From assembly GCF_000003605.2 (NCBI RefSeq), contig NW_003132351.1, positions 47,767-83,896 of the forward strand: a stretch of 36,130 nt of DNA. Reading direction: 5' to 3'. The position numbers and the translations under genes are program-made. The first letter of the stretch is position 1, and each line of letters opens with the position of its first letter. This DNA comes from Saccoglossus kowalevskii (Eukaryota > Hemichordata > Enteropneusta > Harrimaniidae). Below the pieces are notes generated by a model. It saw nothing but the letters and a program-made list of their open reading frames with translations. It made no database searches and was not told the origin of the DNA. This document shows positions 12,665-24,272 of the stretch, piece by piece.

Positions 12665-15199
12665 TACGCGTTAGAATTTAATGTAAACAAATGATTGATT
12701 TGCACACTTTGCTTACGCCGCGTTGGACCATATACCCTACAATGTTGTAGCAAATCTGAAACGCGACGAAACTATATTACAGAATAAGCTTATTTGGAGC
12801 ATCAAAGCTGTCAGAAGATATGAACATTACAATACTTGTGCGTTGGACTTTCTAAATTGGATTACTCCCGTCTTGCGTCGATTTCTGACAAAGCTGTCAC
12901 ATTCCTGTCCCTTTAGGGTGAAACAAAGGATAGTGATGACGTATTCTATAGTATAACGAACCCCGGATTATAATCTATGTTTCCCGATGCATAACCTCTA
13001 AAATCGATTTTACAATGCTTGTAATCGCTAGGTCTCATTTGCCAAGTGCGTCAAATGGTTTCTTCCAGGTAAAACGATGTTTTAGATCGACATACTCCGA
13101 TAAGATTTTGTGATCGTACATTTTTAATGGCTTAACAGGCGTATGTTCAATAACTCGGGTGTCATTTTTCTGAAGAGTATTAACCCCCGCATTATCTCAA
13201 TTTTTCTATTTCAACCGCAGGAATTCATTCCAATGGGTATTTTCCAGTTTACGAATGCTATTCATCGTCGTTTTGACGGGATAGGTCGCGTGGGCGTGTT
13301 GCAACGTGAAACGGGGAGATTGCAGAAAATGAACAATCTGATTACATCAATGCAGACATATGTGAAAGGTTACAGATATGGTTCGAGAGTAACAGTAAAG
13401 AAAATTTGTAACCACAGGGAAATATAATAACTTGTGACGTTCAGATGTTATGGTGTTCAACAAAACGAGTAATTACTGCGTAAATCTGTATAAAGATTGA
13501 CTTTAGTTACACGTGATAACCGTGATTTTAATAGTGTTGCATATTTATATTGGCATTATCTGCAAAGCATCGGTTTTTATTTATATCTATTTTGTGTCGC
13601 GCGTGGGCGCACTTCCACGCTTACCACCTCTCAACATTGTCCAGAAACGTCTGGATTGGCACATTTGTCGGAAAATGGAACGCATCTGCATGATTACAGT
13701 CATGTGACAGAGGGACTGTAGGCGATACTCTGCGTAATTATTAGGGCCACACTAATCTACGGCTACATGTATATTTTCGGTACGGTATATTTTCTGGAAT
13801 ATGTCTACACACCACAGTACTAACTGTCCGACTTGTGGAGAAAAAACATTCACTGAAAAATATGGATCGTTCTATATGTAAGCATTGCAGTGTAGCGACG
13901 ACCACTGTTAACATGATTTACAGTTAATTTCTAGCTTCTTAGGATGTTAAATTTATTGATACTTCCTCGAGAAAAATTGATATATTGTTTCAATTACATA
14001 ACCTTGTTTTTTAACCTGATTAAGATTTATACAAAGACGTGTTCGTGTCGTACTATAGAAGACTATCTGTTAAAATAAATTAATTATTTTAAAGATAGAA
14101 ATAATTAATCAAAATATTCTGTTTTTTGTAAATTTATTTTCTATGGAATAAAACTGTACTATTTATAAAAGACCTAGATGCATATTTCCTTGGATGTCCC
14201 CTGTCTCGTCTATCGCTGTGCATGACTTACTGCAGCACATGTAATTCACAATACAACACTAGGTGGCATCGGACACAATATGCACGCTAGCGGTCATCTT
14301 CGCTAGCCAAGGTCTAAGTTTATTCGGCCAAGCCTCTAAACCAAGCCTAATACATGAATAAATAAAATAATTGAATAAATCTAAATCCAAAAATGAAGCT
14401 AAATGTCGCATTTTGGTTGTTTTCCACTTCTTCTCAGAGCGCCGCAACTTGAGAGGCATTTGTTCAAACTACTTAATACGTCACACAGCATATGTGACAA
14501 TTAACTGAAACTTTTTTTTTCAAATATCTAGTGTATATTTAATGGATATTTGTATTTGTATTTATATGTTTTCTTGTCTGAATATACTTGACATTTTTAC
14601 GGCGTTGATACCCAAAAGAATGCATTTTGTTCCAAAGTGGCATAATAAAAACATATATAGCTGACCATTACGTGGTAGCACAATATTTTGTTGTTGTTAT
14701 GACAGTATAGTCACTTGAACTTGAACGAAACTAGTCACGTCTTACATTAACCGGTGAATAATCCCATACTTATTAACACTATAAGATATTTTACAGTGGG
14801 CAATGAACTATCTATTCCTAGCAACGACTTACTCATAGATAGAAGATAGCGCAATGTTACTCTACTTCAAGAAAGCACGAATCCTCCACAAATATTACTC
14901 AATGACGACAGTATCGGATGTGTCGGCAAAGATAATAGAAAATTACTATGTTTAGACAGATTTTAACTTGATTTTTGTTCAGGCACCTTTCTGTGGTTAA
15001 ACCTCGAAGTATATTTGCAAAGAGACACAGGATCATTAATCGAATCCCCGTGGGTGATAATGTATACGTTTACGTGAATATAAATTGAATCAGAGGATAA
15101 TGAGAATTGGGAAGTTTCAATAATTCGATAAAGTATCCTATATTAACAATACCCATCTAACGAGTGTATGCATACAAACTTAAATGTTTGACGACGTTA

Positions 15200-15450
15200 T
15201 ATGAAAATCTTACATCCCGGAGTATAAAGGAGGAATTGGTGATTGTCATGACAACCGAGTCCAACCCCACGAGGAGGAGAATGACGCAGACAGTAGCAGG
15301 AAGTAATGTACAAGTTATAAATACCAAGAAACTTTGTCAGGTATACACGTCACGAGTGTTGCATGTCAAGGCCCGGGTCACGGCACAAGAATATTCGATA
15401 TTGTGCATGTTTTAACAGAGTTCTAACTAATTGTTGCAGTCGTCAGTTAA
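15200..15450 (+). repeat. Block G, R3 copy with TATAAATA
   Basis: Same block as 3046-3300. TATAAATA is at 15316-15323. It differs from the R2 copy at about five positions over the core. Confidence 0.6.
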
Positions 15451-17483
15451 GTACATCAGTCCTAAAAATTAGTTACCATTCGATTTTGGCGATTTTGCCG
15501 CACTCTCATTCTCGACCTTTCCAAACACTATAATCAATATCACAGCGACTTGGACCGTCTTAACTTGAAATAATCACAAAATAGAAAATGGCAAATAAAA
15601 CATAATAGGTATTAAATACGTGTCACTCTTGAAATAAATAAACAGTGTTAGATGTGGGTCTCATACAACGTAAAATACATAGTTTGCATAAAATTCGAAT
15701 GAGCGCTGCTTGACAACTGACTTTAAGAATTAACACACATTGACAAGTGTTTCCATTATTTAGTCATATTTTGAACACATTCCAGTTTATTCCACTTTCC
15801 GTTATGTATACTGCATGTAAATAGGGTTGTAGTTAGAGTTGTATGTCGTTTGCAGCTGTCGATTTCACATCAACTGACGTCACATCAGTTGCAAGGGGTC
15901 TGAGATTTGCGTCATGCGAGGCGTTCATTATCCCCTAAATACGCCAAGATGTCAGATTTCAATCAATTCTTTTGAAATACAGTAGTCCTAGAGTTTTTTT
16001 ATTCATGTGTCATCTTGTTTGGATAAAAGTTAAAATACTTTTAACTTTTGTAAACAAGTTGATGGCCCTGCGTTAAACGTAACATCACAAATGGTGAACT
16101 ATTCTGCCTTGACGAACGTTATGGCTACAAGCAAGCTACTTGAACACGTGCATGGTAATACCCGTAGTGATGGTTAGAAACGTTGAAAGTGGTTATAAAC
16201 ATACATATGTACATGATATTTTTTTTCTGCAGTGACATTGTGTTTCCTTAAGTGATCTATGGTATCCATTGTAGAACCCCCCAGATTTTACATTCTTGCT
16301 GTCAAAGCTACATATAATTTCCGCCTCGATACCTCTTTGTAGGCTTACCGTAAAAGCTTGCCATGTAGAGGCCGTGGCATACGGCGATGAGAATACGCTA
16401 AGACGTTTGTTAAGAGTTCAAAGGGTTCTTACGTTTAAAAAGCACACATGTCCCAATGAACAGAAGTTTAGCATATGTAATTCATGTTACTGCCTGCTCA
16501 CCGCAAATGCAGGCGTTTTACACCCAAACTTCACTTTCTGAGGTTGCCTAAAAGAAAGATAAACGGGAGACATTTGAAAAGAAATATGAATACTTATATC
16601 TGCAGGCAATATTACTATTGGGTAATTTACATATGTAAATTAGCCATTTTTTTGCGACTTTCTCGCAATTAAAATCAGTTTGGAGTAATCATATGGAGTT
16701 TTTTGTCTTTGTGTTTTTTTAAATAAGTAAATAAAAAGAACCTGCTAACCATCTTCACATTTCTCCATTTTCTAATCATGTTTACCTTATCATCATAAAT
16801 GAAGGTTGAAGTATATAAGGAGGAAATGTCTGACCTCGTTGTTATTTTTGTTGATGACTCCGTCGTGAAACTTATTCTTGTCGTTACAGTAACAGTTTTT
16901 ATCAAATTTCTTTCAAACTTATTAAATTAGCCAGTTTGGGATCTCGACCAAGTTTGAATTCTCATCAATCACTATGAAATTCATAATTCACAGTGGGCAA
17001 GGTTTTAATATGTTCTATGAACATAGATAAAAAAGTCACCATCAATGACCATATGCTAGCAAACACGTCATATTAAATAACAGTGTGACTCCTAAATATT
17101 ATCAACTTGTGTAGCACAAATATTGTAACTACATACGTAAGTTTTTAAAGAAATCTCGCCGAATTATAAATAATCTAGCATTTCAAATCTTTGCACGATA
17201 GTGCATGTATAACGAATCCTGAAATGAACTATCCAGGGTACGTCAGACTAAATCTTCGCCTCGTCCGTTTTTTTCGTGACAGATTCGTGTTCTAAATAAC
17301 TTAACTGGTTTTCCTTGAGACCTTTGCACTCAATCACTATTCATCTACGTTGCCATTTTTATATTTTCAATGTAAGGTCGTTCAACTTTCAAGACATGCG
17401 AATGATCGACATTGATTCTCAGGTGACATCATCCACTGTTACGATAACCATTGGGTAAATATGTAGTATTTCAACGCGTTGTT

Positions 17484-17507
17484 TTACGTAACACGTCACT
17501 GACGTCA
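17484..17507. promoter_or_regulatory. bZIP palindrome cluster in block J (R3, intact)
   Basis: TTACGTAA at 17484-17491, the identical 8-bp spacer, TGACGTCA at 17500-17507. The upstream site is degenerate here (TGACATCA). Confidence 0.4.
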
Positions 17508-18816
17508 TACGCGTTAGAATTTCATGTAAACAAATGATTGATTTGCACACTTTGATTACGCCGCGTGGGAACATAAACCGTATAATGTTGTAGGGTGGGC
17601 CTACGGTGAAGCCGTTATGGAACAAGACGAAACAATATTACCAAATATGTTTAGTTGTCAGAAGATATGAACATTGCAATAATTGTGCGGTGAACTTTCC
17701 GATTAGATCACTCCTCTCTTGTTTCGATTACTGACAAAGCTGTCACCGAGTTGTCCCTCCTCACAGTGAAACGAAGGTCAGTGATGACGTAGGTTTTAGT
17801 ATAACGAACCCCAGATTATAATCAACGTTTATCGACGCAAAGTCGCTAAAATCGATTTTACAATCCAGAAAAATTCTTGTGATCGCTAAGTTTCATTTGC
17901 CAAGTGTGCCAAATCGTTTCTTCCAGGGTTTAGATCGACATACCCCGATAAGATTTTGCGATCATACATTTTAATGGCCTAACAGACGTATGTTCAATAA
18001 CTCGGGTATCATTTTTTCTAGAGAGTATCAACCCTCGCATGATCTCAACTTTCGTATCTCAACCACAGAAATTCACTGACAATGGCATTCCAGCTTACGA
18101 ATGATGTTCATCGTCGTTTTGAAAAAATTTACGCTTTGTAGCGTCATTTCACATTTTGTTAATTTCATTTATTTTCACTAAAATGACATATAAGAACTAG
18201 AAAAAAACAAATATATGTAGGAAACAACACGGAACAGAGGAGTGCTGTGAGGGTGTCGCAGGTACACCTGCTTTACCACTTCACTGTTTACAATGATAAC
18301 CCCGCACATTCAAAACATTCAGACCCGCTGCTGTTAAGTTTGCAGTAGGTGAATTATGGCCAGTAACACCGAGGTTCGTCAATCATTAATATAAGAATTC
18401 ATCAGCTCGGCTGCAACATGCTTTTTGATTGGCTGCTCACACTGTCAATCACATGACCGGTGTAATCGTTGATTTTCCGATCAATGCAAAATCTTGCGTA
18501 TTGTTTGAAAAGCACGGACCGAACGTACGTCTACCATGAGAATTGAATGATTTGTTTTTGAACTTAAACTTATATCTCAATGTCGAAATACCAATCTTGT
18601 AGAGGGAAGTATGGCTTTGTGATGACCTTACTTCATCAAAATGAATCATGGTCAATTTTGTATAGCGAAATATCCGAAAATACTTTGCCGAATCCCACGC
18701 GATGTTTTGACACCACTAGGACGCTGAAACTTGTGTTAATGTTTGTCCTGCAAGCATTAGGATATATTATGAACACATAAACACGTAAAAGCGAGATTCC
18801 AGCGAACTCATAACCT

Positions 18817-18955
18817 AGAAAATGCGTGTTGTAAGCAGTTAGGAATTAGAACATTGAGAAATAGTGATCGTTCTACTAAGATGATTACCAAATAAATATA
18901 TCTACGAAAAAAAGAGAAGAAAGAAGATTTCAACCCGCCCTACATATGTCTACAT
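18817..18955 (+). repeat. 139-bp insertion in R3 relative to R1
   Basis: R1 reads ACTCATAACCTGAACGCCC across 7066-7084. R3 has the same flanks, ACTCATAACCT ending at 18816 and GAACGCCC starting at 18956, separated by 139 bases. The inserted stretch is AT-rich with a purine-rich run (18906-18930). I see no target-site duplication or terminal inverted repeat, so it may be an insertion in R3 or a deletion in R1. Confidence 0.7.
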
Positions 18956-19226
18956 GAACGCCCATCAGCAATACATTGCATTGCGAATTTACTTTCATCA
19001 TTTTGTCTTTCTTGTAATTTAGATCTCAGTATCTTGCCATTCTGGGAATACACATTCCACGTAGTGGCGATGACGTCAGACTTAAGCTGTTAAATATTTT
19101 ATAAGTCTCGTCTTTTTAAGACATCACAGTGACCCATTTAAAGTAAAATGATTACAAAAAATCGTCTTTTTGCCCATCCCATCTATGTTGGTAACAACGC
19201 ATATTTTTAGATCAATTACATTTCAG

Positions 19227-22200
19227 AGTCTTGATTTTGTCTAATTGTTATGTCCCGTTGTGGACAGGACTGTCGTATGTGTACTAGCTATGCATATCAG
19301 TAACGTCACATACAAGTATGTAACCGTTGAGTGCAACAATAAACATCTTACGATAAAGGATGTCTTTGTCCAGACAAGTGAGCACATTGACTTTACACAG
19401 TTAATTAGTAGGCTTAGTACTCTGTCGTGACATAAATGGAAGTCTGAAAAAAGACAGATAGTTGAGAGGATAGTGGGAAAGAAGTGTTCATAGAAACCCC
19501 ACAGGTGTGCAGTATTAATTATTAACTAAGTGTAATACACAATATTGCGTTATTTTTTACTGATATTTAAATCACATTTCATGAAATTATTGAAAAACTA
19601 CCTATTTTGCAAAGCTTTTTAGAGTACTAAATAAGAGGCCGAGTGAAATTAAATTAGTGACACTTAAAGCTGCAATCAATATGAAAACTTCGAATTAATA
19701 TATTAATAATGGCATTATCTGCAAAGTTTCGCGAATCGATTTTCATTTTTATCTCTTTTGTGTCGCGTGTGGGCGCACTTCCACAGCACACTTTCCACCT
19801 CTCACTACTTATATATTTTCCGTACGGTATATTCGTGCTTACACACCATAGTACTGACTGTCCGACATGTGGAGAACAAACATTCACTGTAAAATATGAA
19901 TCGTTCTATACGTAAGCACTGTTAACATGATTTACAGTTAATTTCTAGCTTTGTAGGATGTTAAATTTACTGATACTTCCACGAGAAAAGGTGATATATT
20001 TGTTTCAATTACATAGCCTTGTTTTTTAACTTATACGAAGACGTGTTCGTGTCGCACTATAGAAGACTATCTGTTAAAATTAGGCATTCGTTGAGCCGCA
20101 CATTTATATGTATGTACATTTTTTCAGTAAATACTTTTTTTCTAAAGATCTCAGACAGTTATGTCAGAGTCCGTCGTTTGGCCGAGTCTGCGGTGTTACT
20201 TTAGGATGTCATTGGATTTCACATGATTTGGAAGTTTCATTTGATATCGTTTGAGTATGTTGTTCTTTCTTGTTTTCATATATCCGTAGTATTGGGATTT
20301 GTTTTGGGTCAACCCAATTCTGTGTCGAGTTCAATACCCGCCGGTATTACTTTGCATTGACCTCCTTATTTCCTCGTTTTTATTTTATCTTGACATTCTG
20401 TGAATTGCATGTTCCATGTGGTGGCGATGACGTCAGGCTTCGGAAGTTCCTACATGGTTCATACGTCTCGTCTGAATTGACTCTCCCCCGATAGACATCT
20501 CCTCATTCCATGATTATTACTCGATACATATATACGTACATATATACGTTTTAAAACAATATCCCCAAACTATAAATAATTTCACATTTCAAATCTTTCA
20601 GGGAAAGTGTATGAATAACAAATCTTGAAATGAACTCTAACTATCCAAGGTACGTCAGACTAAATCTTCGCCTCGTCCGGTTTCCCCCAGATACATAGTA
20701 AATTGCGTGACATATTCGTGTTCTCAATAACTTTACTGGCTTTTTTGAGACCTTTGCACTCAATCACTATTCATCTACATTGTCATTTTCATATTTCCAA
20801 TTTAAGGTCGTTCGACTTCCATGACATGCCAATGATCGCCATTGATTCTCAGATGACGTCATCCACAACTGTTACGTTAACCATTGGGTAAATATGTAGC
20901 ATTTCAACACGTTGTTTTACGTAACACGTCACTGACGCCATACGCGTTAGATTTTCATGTAAACATAGCACACTTTGCTTACGCCGCGCGAGAACATATA
21001 CCATACGATGTGGTAGGGTGGGCCTACGGTGAAACCAATATGGAACATGACGAAACTATATTACAGAATATCCTTCGTTGGAGCATCAGAGCTGTCAGAA
21101 ATATGAAGATTGCAATAATTGTGTGGGGGAACTTTCCTCATTAGATCACTCCTCTCTTGTTTCGAAGCTGACAATGGTATCACCAACCTGTCCCTACTTA
21201 GGGTGAATTGAAGGACAGTTATGACGTAGTCTATAGTATAACGAACCCAATATTATAATCAATGTTTCCCCTATGCAAAGTCGCTAAATCGATTTTACAA
21301 TGCTTGTGATCGCTAAGTCTCATTTGCCAAGTGTGTCAAATCGTTTCTTCCAGGTTTTAGATCGACATACTCCGATAAGATTTTGGGATCGTACCTTTTT
21401 AATGGCCTAACAGACGTATGTTCAATAACTCGGGTGTCATTTTTCTAGAGAGTATCACCCCCCCCCCCGCATAATCTCAATTTTCGTATCTCAATCGCAG
21501 GAATACAATAACATTCCAGCTTACGAATGATATTCATCATCGTTTTGACACTTTTCACGAAGCGACATTTCGCTTCCTGTTATTTTTATTTATTTTCACA
21601 AAAAATGCCATAATGCAGTTAACCAAATCAATTAAGATTAAGAGTCGGAAACACCGTGGAACAGATTTGTTGTGAGGGCTTAGCCCGAAACAATTGTCCC
21701 GACGACCCGTGGGTTTAGGTACTTATACACTTGCTATTTTAATTTAATTTGAATTAGTATGACCACACCTGCTTTACGACTTCACTGCTTATAAAATAAA
21801 CCCCACCCAATTAATAACACACACCTGAAACCTTCAGGCTCGCTGATTTTAAGTTTGCAGTGGAGGATTATGGCCAGAAACACCGTGGTTCGTTTCTCAT
21901 TATTGCAAGAAATCATCACATGACCGGTGTGATATGTCATTTTTCTTTCACTGCATAATCTTGCGTATTACTTGAAAAACGCGGACCTAACGTCTGCCAC
22001 GAAAATCTAACGTCAAAATAGACGCATATGTGAAGCGTAAGTGCATTTTCACATTTTATCAGTAAATACCTTTTTTAACCTTTTTTCTGAAGATCTTCGT
22101 TTCAGGGTCATATAGCCGTTGTGCTATGTACTGGATCTGCGGTGAAACTTTGTAATGTCATGGGATTTCATATTATTTGAGAATTTCTTTTGATATCCAC

Positions 22201-22252
22201 TGGGTATGTTGTTATTTTCTATTTTCGCTTATATTTAGATCAATTGCATTTT
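19227..22252 (+). repeat. R4: internally deleted repeat copy (A C N O J K L-part O)
   Basis: Block A (19227) is followed by C (19710), N (19848-20080) and O (20100-20490). The sequence then enters block J at about 20520-20950, skipping D to I altogether. K is at 21359 and a short L near 21910. A second, diverged O-like stretch lies at 22057-22230. A run of 11 cytosines at 21458-21468 replaces a short C run in the other copies. Exact TGACGTCA lies at 20428 and 20854. Confidence 0.75.
20917..20940. promoter_or_regulatory. bZIP palindrome cluster in block J (R4, third site degenerate)
   Basis: TTACGTAA at 20917-20924, the same 8-bp spacer, then TGACGCCA. The upstream site is intact (TGACGTCA, 20854-20861). 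Confidence 0.35.
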
Positions 22253-23835
22253 GGAGTCTTGATTTTGCCTAACTGGCAGGACTTCCGTATAGCATGTACC
22301 AGCTATACATATCAGCAACGTCACACATGTAACCGTTAGATGAAATAATAAACATCTTACACTAAAGGATACAATTAATATTGCTTTAGTATATCGTGGA
22401 TGCCCAGACAACTGGGGCACATCGACTCTGCACAGTTAAGTGACTTAGTACTCTGCCTTTTCAGAATACTAAACCCACACAGACCGAGTGAAATTAAATT
22501 AGCTGCAACTCCATTCGATAATAGAAGCACTTCTCCAATTTGTAAGTTGAGAGAAGCTGAAACCGTACATCCTATAGAGAAGATGTTCTCGTATTTACAG
22601 TGAATACCGCTACGTGAGCAAGCGGGATAGGTCGCGTGGGCGTGCAACTTGAAACGGAGAGATTGCAGAAAATGAACAATCTGATTACAGCAATGCAGAC
22701 ATATGCGAAAGATTACAAATATGGTTCGAGAATAGAAGTACAGAAACTTTGAAAACCAAAGGGAAATATAATAACTTTTGACGTTCAGTTGATATGGTGT
22801 TCAACAAAACAAGTAATTACTGCGTAAATCACTGTATAAAGATTGACTTTAATTACACGTGATCACCGTGATTTTAATAGTGTTGCATATTAATATATTG
22901 GCATTATCTGCAAAGCATTGACTTTTATTTATATCTATTTTGTGTCGCGTGTGGGCGCACTTCCACAGCCTTACCACCTCTCAACATTGCTCAGAAACTT
23001 TAAAATCTCTGGACTGGCACATTTGCCAGAAACATGGAACGTCATGCGCACGATATGGGGAAAGGCATTGTCAAATTACAGTCACGTGACAGATGGACTG
23101 TGGGTGATACTCTGTGTAATTATTAGGGCCACATTAATCTGCGGCTACTTATATATTTTCAGGAATATGCCTACACACCATAGTACTGACTGTCCGACAT
23201 GTGGAGAAAAAACATTCACTGTAAAATATGAATCGTTCTATACGTAAGCATTGCAGTGCAGCGACGACCGCTGTTAACATGATTTACAGTTAAATTTCTA
23301 GCTTCTTACTAATCTTAGGATGTTAAATTTATTGATACTTCCACGAGAAAAGGTGATATATTGTTTCAATTACATAACCTTGTTTTTTAACCTGATTAAG
23401 ACTTATACGAAGACGTGTTCGTGTCGCACTATATAAGACCATGTGTTAAAATTAGTAAGGGGCTTACGCATAGCCGAAACGTATATGTATATTTTTCAGT
23501 AAATACCTTTTTCTAAAGATCTCGGACAGTCATGTCAGGGTCGTTTGGAATAACAGGGTCTGCGGTGAAAATTTATGATGTCATGGGATTCCATATGATT
23601 TGTGAATTTAATTTGATATCGTTTAGGTATGGTCTTTCTACTTTTCATATATTCGTAGTATTGGGATTTGCTTTGGGTTAACCCGTCCTGTATTTGAGTT
23701 CAATAAATTTAACTTCACATTTTGTGAATTGCATGTTCCATGTAGTGCGATGACGCCAGACTTCCTAGACAGTTTATACGTCTCGTCGGAATTGATCCTG
23801 CTCCGATAGACATCTCATCCCAATATTATTGCTCA
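22253..23835 (+). repeat. R5: last partial repeat copy (A B C D-short N O)
   Basis: Block A at 22253, B at 22470-22750, C at 22903-22985, short D near 22990, N at 23173-23440, O at 23490-23830. Recognisable repeat sequence ends near 23835, just before the CpG-rich segment, so this is the right-hand edge of the array in the window. Confidence 0.75.
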
Positions 23836-24200
23836 ATCCTCGGGGGCGGAGTTACGTCAAAAGACGTTCCACGTTGCTAAGACGCGCATCACTGTACATG
23901 CATTTCTACGGGCTCTGTGCGCGCTGCTATGGAACGCCGGTGAAAATTCGAGGAAACAACACAAACTCAACTTTGAAGTAATCCTGAACAACCAAATTTA
24001 TATATGTTACACACGTAGGGCTAATCTTGTTACACTGTTCAGGGGAGTCTCAACAACCATCCCAAAGTACCGTTTTCTGCGAGTTTTGTGCCTTTGTTTT
24101 TACCGCGAGGGTTGCCAGGCGGTTAAAATGCCCGGATGTCCGCCTCCGAGGATACTATGATGCAACTGAAGGCATGGAGTATCGTGAGGGCGCTGCTGAA
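23836..24200. promoter_or_regulatory. CpG-rich segment at the array edge, possible promoter
   Basis: The base composition changes sharply at the end of the repeat array. The first 125 bases contain about 13 CpG dinucleotides, more than expected for their base composition. GGGGCGGAG (GC-box-like) at 23842-23850 is followed directly by TTACGTCA (CRE-like). Further on is an open frame of 81 codons (24027-24272, plus) with a CEFC motif that I do not recognise. It may be a CpG island of an unseen gene or the edge of another repeat. Confidence 0.3.
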
Positions 24201-24272
24201 CTTGGATTGATACTGTACACAACAATGAAAGACCACGTAACAGTCATATCACATCATCATGCCATTCACTAG

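Larger units (their letters stand above)
7343..13276 (+). repeat. R2: repeat copy lacking blocks L and M (A B C D-K)
   Basis: Block A starts near 7343, B near 7735, a variant C at 8254-8340, D at 8791-9140, E near 9372, F near 9960, G at 10492-10748, and J and K at 12563-13255. A segment at 9190-9350, around CTAGATGCATATTTCC-type sequence, is shared with R3 (14150-14290) but absent from R1. The copy stops inside block K at about 13276, where it joins directly to the middle of block B of R3. Exact TGACGTCA lies at 11275, 12578 and 12657. Confidence 0.8.
13277..19226 (+). repeat. R3: repeat copy with blocks C and N, 5' truncated
   Basis: It begins inside block B at GGGATAGGTCGCGTGGGC and continues through C (13552), a short D (13640), N (13806-14060), E, F (14620), G (15200-15450), H (15543-15882), I, J (17411), K (17933), L (18415-18780) and M (19062). 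Within the L/M region it carries 139 bases (18817-18955) absent from R1. Exact TGACGTCA lies at 15875, 17500 and 19071. No credible gene is visible. Confidence 0.8.
1..23835 (+). repeat. Mosaic array of ~6.8-kb direct repeats, no coding gene
   Basis: The same ordered series of sequence blocks recurs along the plus strand. Anchors: the F block at 2456, 9960 and 14620; the G block at 3046, 10492 and 15200; the motif TCTCAGGTGA or its close variants at 5651, 12571, 17417 and about 20848. Copies differ by a few to roughly 12 percent by eye and carry many indels and block deletions. Reading frames are short and broken. Where a frame survives in two copies, most differences change the amino acid, so I see no coding constraint. 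It could be a macrosatellite-like tandem array or a nested segmental duplication of non-coding or lncRNA sequence. No transposase, reverse transcriptase or terminal repeats are recognisable. Confidence 0.85.

Noticed and set aside
3035-15415. Block G frame (MTTESNPTR...) open in three copies
   Set aside because: The few differences between copies are almost all replacement changes, and the frame has no recognisable domain. DNA- or RNA-level conservation explains it better.
6837-18780. Paired 67/66-codon frames MSKYQS... at 6837 and 18580, differing by an in-frame 3-bp indel
   Set aside because: It looked like a conserved small protein, but I count about four silent and at least fourteen amino-acid-changing differences. 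That is no sign of protein selection, and R2 lacks the block.
1-23835. CRISPR array or bacterial satellite interpretation of the repeats
   Set aside because: The units are kilobases long and diverged, without short spacers or cas genes, and the window has spliced genes.
24027-24272. 81-codon plus-strand frame with CEFC motif in the CpG-rich segment
   Set aside because: Too short, with no recognisable family, no splice or poly(A) support and no second copy. I keep it only as a remark under the CpG-rich segment.
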